A DNA stretch of 64,000 nt from CAZXPY01 sp964643435 (GTDB lineage: Bacteria; Patescibacteriota; Microgenomatia; Woykebacterales; RBG-16-39-9b). A program made the position numbers and the translations under genes. Location: positions 76,551 through 140,550 of the forward strand of contig CAZXPY010000002.1 of NCBI GenBank assembly GCA_964643435.1, written 5' to 3'. The first letter of the stretch is position 1, and every line of letters begins with the position of its first letter. Of this stretch, positions 33,160 through 38,855 are shown piece after piece. A model generated the notes under the pieces. That model was not told where the DNA came from and did not search any database. It worked only from the letters and a program-made list of their open reading frames with translations.

Positions 33160-33274
33160 TTATTGGAGGTTCGTAGGAGCGGTAGCGACGCAGAACGCAG
33201 GAGTACCCAAATTACTTCCGCCTTCTGGCGGATGAATTTGGTTACGGAGCGATCTATCCCTTCCGCTCGCGCCA
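33160..33274 (+). repeat. Hairpin-rich stretch ending in a second tRNA 3' fragment
   Basis: A GC-rich sequence (GGAGCGGTAGCGACGCAGAA) near 33176-33195, then a long hairpin CCAAATT...CCGCC-TTCT-GGCGG...AATTTGG (33208-33241), then CCCTTCCGCTCGCGCCA (33258-33274), the same acceptor 3' strand, G73 and CCA as the split Trp-like gene. A repeated 3' tRNA end is what an integration event can leave. Confidence 0.5.
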
Positions 33275-33281
33275 TAAAACC

Positions 33282-33602
33282 TTAGCGGGCAACCAATTTG
33301 GGAACTGGAACCCCAAATCTTCCCAGACCATTCCAAATACCACTAAGCAGAGTTAGGACAATGATAATAAAGGTTACTGGAACCAACCAACCAAAACTTG
33401 GAATCACCGCACCTATATACTCCACAACCGCAAAACCAACCACGTAGGCAACAATGCAATCATGTAAAAAATTTGCCAGATTGTGAAAATTGAACGTTCC
33501 TTTAACCATACTACCGATTATACCGATAATTACCTCAATAACGATTAACCAAATTATGGTCTGCATCTGCGAATTGGTAAAAAGAGTTTCAAGAGCAGGC
33601 AT
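33282..33602 (-). CDS. Holin-like small membrane protein
   Basis: A 106-residue protein with three hydrophobic segments (IIWLIVIEVIIGIIGSMV, HDCIVAYVVGFAVVEYIGAV, LVPVTFIIIVLTLLSGIW) and charged ends, the layout of phage-type holins, though I cannot prove the family. Preceded by AAGGAGGTGAT, a full match to anti-Shine-Dalgarno, next to ATG 33602. It is antisense to and divergent from secE and has no lysin next to it. Confidence 0.6.
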   Translation of the reverse strand: MPALETLFTNSQMQTIIWLIVIEVIIGIIGSMVKGTFNFHNLANFLHDCIVAYVVGFAVVEYIGAVIPSFGWLVPVTFIIIVLTLLSGIWNGLGRFGVPVPKLVAR

Positions 33603-33671
33603 GTTATCACCTCCTTCTTGATTTAAGTATTACTATGTTGGTAACAACTGTCAAGATTCGGACAGAAATCA

Positions 33672-33701
33672 TTTACAAAAATCACAATTTTGTGTTAGAA
33701 T
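33672..33701 (+). promoter_or_regulatory. Promoter giving a near-leaderless secE mRNA
   Basis: TTTACA (33672-33677), 18 bp, extended -10 TGTTAGAAT (TAGAAT 33696-33701). The secE ATG begins eight bases after the -10 box. Confidence 0.6.
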
Positions 33702-33709
33702 ACGTTCTT

Positions 33710-33895
33710 ATGAGTTTAGGATCACTCTTAACCTATTTTAAAGAGGTAAGAATTGAGATGGATAAGGTGACTTGGCCAACACGAGAGCAAACGATAAGAT
33801 TGACACTTATTGTTATTTTAATCAGTGTCTTGGTGGCCGCTTTTATTGGGGCTTTAGATTGGGTTTTAACCGTCCTTCTTGATCTTATAATTTAA
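33710..33895 (+). CDS. secE: Preprotein translocase subunit SecE
   Basis: A 61-residue single-helix subunit of the SecYEG channel. YFKEVRIEMDKVTWPTREQT is the diagnostic amphipathic segment, followed by one transmembrane helix (about 32-57). ATG 33710 chosen over the longer frame because homology begins there. First gene of the secE-nusG-rplK-rplA unit. Confidence 0.94.
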   Translation: MSLGSLLTYFKEVRIEMDKVTWPTREQTIRLTLIVILISVLVAAFIGALDWVLTVLLDLII

Positions 33896-33898
33896 CTT

Positions 33899-34507
33899 AT
33901 GAGAAAAGCTAATAAAAAAACCCAAAGTACGCAAGAAAAAGTTGAAAATAAAGTCCAAGAGCCCAAAACCTCTTCTAAATCTTCCCAAGCAAAATGGTAC
34001 GTGGTTCACACTTACAGTGGTCATGAAAATAAGGTATCGGCTACCTTGAAAGAGAAAATAAAGGCAGCGAATTTTGAGGATAGAATTTTTGATATTTTAG
34101 TCCCAACCCAAGAAAAAATTGAGATTAGAGAGGGTAAAAAAGTTACTTTTGCCGAAAAGATTTTTCCGGGTTACATATTAGTCAAAATGATTTTAGATGA
34201 CGAAAGTTGGTATTTAGTCCGGAGTACGGCTGGGGTTACTAGTTTTGTCGGTGCGGGAAATAAACCAACACCCCTGGAAGAAAAAGAGGTTGACACAATT
34301 CAGCATTTTATGAAGCTAGAAGCACCAACTTATAAAGCTTCTTTTAGTATGGGTGAGGCGGTTAAGATTATTGATGGTCCTTTTGCGGACTTTCTAGGTA
34401 CTGTTGATGAGATAAACGAAGAAAAAGGTAAGGTTAAGGTTTTGGTCTCTATTTTCGGTCGTGAAACACCAGTGGAGTTGGATTTCCTCCAAGTATCTAA
34501 ACTATAA
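33899..34507 (+). CDS. nusG: Transcription antitermination factor NusG
   Basis: Couples RNA polymerase to ribosomes and Rho. NGN domain (KWYVVHTYSGHENKVSATLK, then FPGYILVKM and RSTAGVTSFVG) and KOW domain (GEAVKIIDGPFADFLGTVDE). The first 35 residues are a charged extension. Length 202. Starts three bases after secE stop. Confidence 0.95.
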   Translation: MRKANKKTQSTQEKVENKVQEPKTSSKSSQAKWYVVHTYSGHENKVSATLKEKIKAANFEDRIFDILVPTQEKIEIREGKKVTFAEKIFPGYILVKMILDDESWYLVRSTAGVTSFVGAGNKPTPLEEKEVDTIQHFMKLEAPTYKASFSMGEAVKIIDGPFADFLGTVDEINEEKGKVKVLVSIFGRETPVELDFLQVSKL

Positions 34508-34520
34508 TCACGATATCGCT

Positions 34521-34943
34521 ATGAAAAAAATAAAAACAACTTTAAAACTTAATCTGCCGGCTGGGGAGGCAACCGCTGCTCCTCCGGTCGGACCAGCTCT
34601 TGGTGCCCAAGGGTTAAATATCGCTGAATTTATTAGAGTTTATAACGAAAAAACCGCGGATAAGAAGGGGTCGGTTATTCCAGTGGTAATAACCGTTTAT
34701 GAAGACCGAACATTTTCTTTTGTAACAAAAACGCCACCAGCTAGCAATTTAATTAAAAAAGCAATCGGAATAGAAAAAGGTTCTGGAGTCCCCAGCCGGG
34801 AAAAAGTAGGAAAAATAACCAGGGAACAGCTGCGTTCTATTGCGCAGGTGAAAATGGACGATCTGAATGCTAAAGATCTAGAAGCAGCCGAAAAAATTAT
34901 TGAAGGAACGGCTCGTAATATGGGAGTGGACATAGAAGGTTAA
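34521..34943 (+). CDS. rplK: Large-subunit ribosomal protein uL11
   Basis: Part of the GTPase-associated centre. KLNLPAGEATAAPPVGPALG and GLNIAEFIRVYNEKT are diagnostic, with KIAREQ-like KITREQLRSIAQVKM near the end. The start is ATG 34521 (MKKIKTTLKL), 13 bases after nusG; the longer frame overlaps nusG. 140 residues. Confidence 0.95.
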   Translation: MKKIKTTLKLNLPAGEATAAPPVGPALGAQGLNIAEFIRVYNEKTADKKGSVIPVVITVYEDRTFSFVTKTPPASNLIKKAIGIEKGSGVPSREKVGKITREQLRSIAQVKMDDLNAKDLEAAEKIIEGTARNMGVDIEG

Positions 34944-35356
34944 TTACAAATTACGAATTACAAATTATATAATGAGTAAAATTGACATTGATAAAAGAAC
35001 CTATGAACTCGGAGTTAAAATAGTTAAGTTTGTAAGCGCCTTCCCGAAAAATACTGCTGGAATTGCCTTAGGAAATCAGCTAATAAGATCCGGTACTTCA
35101 ATTGGAGCTAACGTGGAAGAGGCGCTAGGTGCACACACTAAATCTGATTTTATTTACAATATGAACACTGCCAAGAAAGAGGCAAGGGAAACTAGATACT
35201 GGCTACGAATGGTAAGTGATTCTAATTTACTCCGAGACTCTAGCTTATTAGATGAGTGTGAGCAATTAATTAACATCTTAACAAGCATAGTAAAATCGAG
35301 TAAAAAGAATTCTTAAGTTTTTTTAATTTGTAATTTATAATTTTGAATTTACTGTA
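34942..35356. repeat. A/T-rich inverted flanks around the S23-type gene
   Basis: The left flank (34942-34971) carries AATTACAAATTA and the right flank (35317-35352) carries TAATTTGTAATT, its reverse complement. The same motif family (TTTTGAATTTGTAAT) is found in the L10 leader near 36450-36465. This fits a cassette inserted into the ribosomal operon. Confidence 0.5.
34972..35316 (+). CDS. Four-helix-bundle S23/23S rRNA IVS-type protein
   Basis: A 114-residue helical protein. The pattern IRSGTSIGANVEEALGAHTKSDFIYNM and ARETRYWLRM matches the family first seen encoded in 23S rRNA intervening sequences. Function unproven in the family. It stands between rplK and rplA, an unusual location, and is flanked by inverted A/T-rich repeats, so it looks inserted. 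Confidence 0.85.
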   Translation: MSKIDIDKRTYELGVKIVKFVSAFPKNTAGIALGNQLIRSGTSIGANVEEALGAHTKSDFIYNMNTAKKEARETRYWLRMVSDSNLLRDSSLLDECEQLINILTSIVKSSKKNS

Positions 35357-35359
35357 ATT

Positions 35360-35372
35360 CCTCCGAAGGAGG
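35360..35372 (+). promoter_or_regulatory. Hairpin that can hide the rplA ribosome-binding site
   Basis: CCTCC-GAA-GGAGG; the right arm is the Shine-Dalgarno sequence of rplA (ATG 35378). The fold would sequester it. Confidence 0.5.
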
Positions 35373-35377
35373 CTTAT

Positions 35378-36226
35378 ATGGGTAAAGTACGTACAAAAGT
35401 AATTGAAACGGCGATTGAGCCCGAAAAACTTAAACAAATTGAAGAATTAGAAAAAAGTCTTATCTTCTCTGGTGAGGAATCTGAAGCGGCTCCCCCAAAA
35501 GAAAAAAAGGTAGAAAAAAAAGGTCGAGAACCAAAACAGAGAAGTAAAAGATACAGGGAGTTACTTTCCCTAATCGATAAATCTACGGTCTATTCAGCCC
35601 AAGAGGCAATTGAGATTGTTAAAAAAACAGCGAACAACCGCTTTGACCCAACTATTGAAACCCATATAAATCTTGGTCTCTCCCCCACTAAGCAAGAACA
35701 CAAAATAAGAACGGTTGTTTCTCTTCCCCACCCCACTTCGGGTGGTAAGAAGATGAAAATCTTAGTTTTCACAGATAAGAATGCCGATAAAATTAAGGAA
35801 CTTGGTTTCCGGATAGGCACTGATTCAACCTTGAAAGAAATCGAGGAGGGAAAAATAAACTTTAACAAAATAATCGCTGATTCTTCTTGGATGCCAAAAC
35901 TTGCCAAGTTAGCTAAAGTTTTAGGACCAAAAGGGTTAATGCCCAATCCAAAAAACAACACGTTGGCAGAGGATCCGCTGGTGACGCTTGGGGAGTTTTC
36001 CAAAGGTAAAACGGAACTGGCGATGGAGACATCGCCAATAATTCATATTAGTATTGGCAAGGCAAGTTTAGAAGATAAGAAACTTCTAGAAAATCTAACC
36101 GCAATTATCACGGCGGTAAGAGCTGCTAAACCGGAGGGCTTTAAAAAAGAGCTGATTAAAAGTATTTATCTCTCCTCCACCATGGGCCCAAGCGTCAAAG
36201 TTGATCCCTCATCAATCCAAGCTTGA
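35378..36226 (+). CDS. rplA: Large-subunit ribosomal protein uL1 with N-terminal extension
   Basis: L1-stalk protein and, in other bacteria, translational repressor of its operon. The core begins near residue 57 (RYRELLSLIDKSTVYSAQEA), with KVLGPKGLMPNPKNNT and GFKKELIKSIYLSSTMGPSVKVD. The first 55 residues are an acidic/basic extension absent from E. coli L1 (234 residues against 282 here). Strong AAGGAGG. Its stop codon is inside the -35 box of the next promoter. Confidence 0.95.
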   Translation: MGKVRTKVIETAIEPEKLKQIEELEKSLIFSGEESEAAPPKEKKVEKKGREPKQRSKRYRELLSLIDKSTVYSAQEAIEIVKKTANNRFDPTIETHINLGLSPTKQEHKIRTVVSLPHPTSGGKKMKILVFTDKNADKIKELGFRIGTDSTLKEIEEGKINFNKIIADSSWMPKLAKLAKVLGPKGLMPNPKNNTLAEDPLVTLGEFSKGKTELAMETSPIIHISIGKASLEDKKLLENLTAIITAVRAAKPEGFKKELIKSIYLSSTMGPSVKVDPSSIQA

Positions 36227-36251
36227 CAAGTAGCGGTTTAGAATTTATACT
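36223..36251 (+). promoter_or_regulatory. Promoter of the rplJ-rplL unit
   Basis: TTGACA (36223-36228), 17 bp, TATACT (36246-36251). Transcription would begin near 36258, giving a leader of about 235 bases. Confidence 0.8.
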
Positions 36252-36257
36252 TAGCAC

Positions 36258-36490
36258 AGCCCCCTGTACAACACTTACTTCGCCTCGTGGTCTACGTCGC
36301 GTTAAACGCGACTGGCACGTTTGACTGTGTCGTCCACGCAGTCGAAGAGCCTGTATACAGGGCAAGCCAAAGACAGTAGGTCCGGCTTAGCCGGATTAAG
36401 TTCTTCAGGAAGCCTACCGAGGTACGAATCCAATTTTTAATTTTGAACTTTTAATTTTGAATTTGTAATACCTCGGTGGAACCGAGGTTT
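36258..36490 (+). promoter_or_regulatory. Ribosomal L10 leader with attenuator
   Basis: The L10-binding core AGACAGTAGG...GAAGCCTACCGAGG (36372-36422) is recognisable, above an outer helix CCCTGTA/TACAGGG (36263-36361). The last hairpin, CCTCGGT-GGA-ACCGAGG plus six Ts (36469-36493), is an intrinsic terminator touching the rplJ start. ACCGAGGT in the core is complementary to ACCTCGGT of that terminator, so the two structures compete: free L10 would favour termination (family knowledge plus inference). A GTCGCGT/ACGCGAC hairpin is inserted near 36297-36313. Confidence 0.8.
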
Positions 36491-36494
36491 TTTG

Positions 36495-37010
36495 ATGGTA
36501 AAACAGGAAAAAATTGAGACGGTAAAAAAATTAAGAGACGCTCTTTCAAGAGCAAAATCGTTTGTGTTATTAAATTATCAGGGGTTGGGGGTTGAAGCCT
36601 CAAGAAAATTACGAACAGAATTGGAAAAAAATAATAGTTACTTAAAGGTAGCTAAAAATACGCTTTTAAAAAGAGCGTTTGCTGAAATTAGTGTTTCTAT
36701 TCCTCAAGATTCTTTGGAAGGACCAACCGCAATTCTAACCTCGGAAGCAACCGATTTCTCCGCCTTTAAGGTTTTGGCTAATTTTATAAAAGAAACCTCT
36801 CTACCGAAAATAAAATTGGGTTTTTGGGACAAGAAATTTATTGGCGAGGAACAAGTTTTGAAACTCGCCTCACTACCAGATCGCCAAGAACTTATTAATC
36901 AATTAATTGGCTACCTTTCTTCGCCATTTTACAATCTAAATTTCGTTTTAGATTACAATTTGAACACTTTTATAAATACGTTGGACAGAATCAAAACTAA
37001 AAAAACCTAA
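36495..37010 (+). CDS. rplJ: Large-subunit ribosomal protein uL10
   Basis: Anchors the L7/L12 dimers. KIETVKKLRDALSRAKSFVLLNYQGLGV and LRTELEKNNSYLKVAKNTLLKRA are typical. ATG 36495 directly follows the attenuator; no Shine-Dalgarno sequence other than the hairpin arm GAGG. The C-terminal helix (FYNLNFVLDYNLNTFINTLD) is the L12-binding spur. 171 residues. Confidence 0.95.
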   Translation: MVKQEKIETVKKLRDALSRAKSFVLLNYQGLGVEASRKLRTELEKNNSYLKVAKNTLLKRAFAEISVSIPQDSLEGPTAILTSEATDFSAFKVLANFIKETSLPKIKLGFWDKKFIGEEQVLKLASLPDRQELINQLIGYLSSPFYNLNFVLDYNLNTFINTLDRIKTKKT

Positions 37011-37024
37011 AGGGGGTGATTTTT

Positions 37025-37636
37025 GTGAACGAAGTGAACAAAAAAGAGGAAAATAAATTAGATACCGAAAATGAAATTCCCGAAACAGAGGATACTACTA
37101 GTGAAATAAAAGAAGCGGTCCAAGAGACGTTGGCGGAAGACGCGCGAGAACAAGAAGCGGCTACTCAATTAAAAGAAGAAGTAAAACCGGGGAGCAAGGT
37201 TGAGGAACCAAAGGCTCCAACTACCCAAACCCCAGAACTTGTGGAAGTTGAGGTTTCGCCAAAACTTGGAAAGATAATGAAGGCAATTGAAGATTTGAGT
37301 GTTTTGGAATTATCAGAGCTAGTTCGCGCGTTGCAAACGCGTTTTGGAGTAGCGGCCGCCTCATTTACGCCCTCACCTCCCACTGCCACAAGAGAGGAAG
37401 CTGCCGAAAGCGCCCCTGAACAAACCACCTTTAACGTTATATTAGCTAATGCTGGTGCGAATAAAATTTCAGTAATAAAAGCGGTTCGAGAAATCGTACC
37501 CACTCTTGGTCTAAAAGAAGCTAAAGATTTGGTAGACGCCGCCCCGAAACCAGTAGTTGAAGGTGTTAACAAAGAACGCGCGAACGAAGCTAAAGCCAAA
37601 CTCGAAACCGCCGGCGCTAAAGTTGAGCTTCAATAA
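37025..37636 (+). CDS. rplL: Large-subunit ribosomal protein bL12 with long acidic N-terminus
   Basis: Stalk protein recruiting translational GTPases. The C-terminal domain (TTFNVILANAGANKISVIKA, then REIVPTLGLKEAKDLVDAAPKPV) and the N-terminal dimer domain (LGKIMKAIEDLSVLELSELV) are clear. Start is GTG 37025, because AAGGGGGTGAT lies in front. The first 75 residues are an acidic extension, making 203 residues against about 120 in E. coli. A GCTAAAGTT/AACTTTAGC hairpin spans the stop codon. Confidence 0.93.
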   Translation: MNEVNKKEENKLDTENEIPETEDTTSEIKEAVQETLAEDAREQEAATQLKEEVKPGSKVEEPKAPTTQTPELVEVEVSPKLGKIMKAIEDLSVLELSELVRALQTRFGVAAASFTPSPPTATREEAAESAPEQTTFNVILANAGANKISVIKAVREIVPTLGLKEAKDLVDAAPKPVVEGVNKERANEAKAKLETAGAKVELQ

Positions 37637-37689
37637 GCGAAACTTTAGCTGTCCTACAAAATTCGCAGCTTGAGCCGTGTACGAATAGT

Positions 37690-37742
37690 AGTGAAAAGGC
37701 GAAAGCTAAGAATTGAAGGACGCAAAAGTCGAACTGCAGTAA
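37690..37742 (+). pseudogene. Relic of an rplL 3' end
   Basis: AGT at 37690 onward reads SEKAKAK, then after two extra bases LKDAKVELQ and TAA at 37740. The intact L12 ends EAKAKLETAGAKVELQ. It looks like a decayed partial duplication of the gene end just upstream. Confidence 0.5.
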
Positions 37743-37758
37743 AGAAGAAAAAATCCTC

Positions 37759-37787
37759 TTGACAACTTCTTTTGCATTATGATACCT
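37759..37787 (+). promoter_or_regulatory. Promoter of the small HTH gene
   Basis: TTGACA (37759-37764), 17 bp, ATACCT (37782-37787). The leader before ATG 37840 is A/T-rich and ends with AAAGGAG. Confidence 0.5.
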
Positions 37788-37839
37788 TAAGTAATATAAA
37801 ATAGTCTAACGACTGTAATTGATTATTTAAAGGAGAATT

Positions 37840-38040
37840 ATGGCTTTAGGTGACGATTTACCAGAACTCTTGACTGTCAAAGAAGTAGCCAGTTTCTTGC
37901 GGGTTTCGCCGTTAACTATAAAAAGATGGGGTAAACGAGGTAAACTACCAGCAATCCGTATTAATTCAAGAGGTGACAGACGTTATAAGAAAGAGGCAGT
38001 ACTTTGGTTATTGGGGGAGATGAAAAGGGAAACGGTTTAG
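37840..38040 (+). CDS. MerR/excisionase-type helix-turn-helix protein
   Basis: A 66-residue DNA-binding protein. LLTVKEVASFLRVSPLTIKRWGKRGKLPA is an HTH_17-type domain followed by the wing RGDRRYKKEAVLWLL. AAAGGAG before the ATG. It converges with galT (4-base overlap). No integrase is next to it, so it is more likely a small transcription factor than an excisionase. Its HTH resembles those of the giant protein at 59052. Confidence 0.8.
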   Translation: MALGDDLPELLTVKEVASFLRVSPLTIKRWGKRGKLPAIRINSRGDRRYKKEAVLWLLGEMKRETV

Positions 38041-38855
38041 AATTGGATTTTTTGGAAGAACTCTTTTGCAGATTTAGGTTCAATGCTTACCACCATTATT
38101 CCCGTACCCACTTCTAACCCTCCTAAACTCTTTTGCCGAGGAATAATTCTTAAGTACCAGTCTCTAAACGGATAAATATATAAATTAAAGGAAAATCCGT
38201 GACCAAATCTATTCCCTAAACGTATTAGTAGTTTCTTTAGAATTATCGCGAGTTCTCTTAGCTCCTCACTATTTACCTCCCCAAAAGTTTTTATTCTTCT
38301 GAGGGGCGCGACCCAAACTTCATAAGGCCATTCCGAATAGGCAGGACAAAAAATATTATAAAGTTTTGTCCGTTTTACAAGATTAGTGATTTTTAAGATT
38401 TTAGGTATTCTTAAACTGACGTTAAAGGGAAGAACCGCAATTTGGGTATGAGGGTGGGTAAGGGATTCCCCGCCGCCTCTTCCACTGTTATGAAAAATAT
38501 AAACCTGTCCCTTTTTTTCAAGCGCAACATAACGCTCCCGATACGTAAAGAGTATTTTTTCGTTTTGCTCATCACTCAACTCTTCAAAGTTTTTGTGATG
38601 GTCTTTTGAATGAATTATGATTTCGTGAATATCCGTGAAAGGAAATTTATTGAGTACAACTCTCACTTGCCAATCGGTCCCACTGCCACTTCCAATACGA
38701 AAAATTTCTTTTTCGCTTTTTTCATCTCCAGGACAAAAAGGACAAAGTTTTTTGGTTACCGCTACTTTTATTCCCGGTCTCTTTGATCTTTTTGGAGAAA
38801 TTATTACCCAACTACCGGTAGTTGGGTTTTCTAAGAACCGGAAAAGCTTAGCCAA
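38037..38855 (-). CDS. galT: Galactose-1-phosphate uridylyltransferase-like protein
   Basis: A HIT-superfamily nucleotidyl transferase moving UMP between sugar phosphates. CPFCPGDE (zinc CxxC), VVLNKFPF, HEIIIHSKDHHKNFEEL, and the active HPH in GGGESLTHPHTQIA. Length 272, shorter than E. coli GalT (348), like archaeal-type members. It could instead be an ADP-glucose or other NDP-sugar phosphorylase. It overlaps the GH94-like gene by eight bases, so sugar 1-phosphates may pass between the two. Confidence 0.82.
   Translation of the reverse strand: MAKLFRFLENPTTGSWVIISPKRSKRPGIKVAVTKKLCPFCPGDEKSEKEIFRIGSGSGTDWQVRVVLNKFPFTDIHEIIIHSKDHHKNFEELSDEQNEKILFTYRERYVALEKKGQVYIFHNSGRGGGESLTHPHTQIAVLPFNVSLRIPKILKITNLVKRTKLYNIFCPAYSEWPYEVWVAPLRRIKTFGEVNSEELRELAIILKKLLIRLGNRFGHGFSFNLYIYPFRDWYLRIIPRQKSLGGLEVGTGIMVVSIEPKSAKEFFQKIQF

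Noticed and set aside
33282..33602. Prophage remnant suggested by the holin-like gene near tRNA fragments
   Set aside because: No lysin, integrase, capsid or tail genes lie nearby; the fragments alone do not establish a prophage.
37840..38040. Excisionase of an integrated element
   Set aside because: The HTH is of that type but no integrase or att pair is adjacent; a plain small regulator is simpler.
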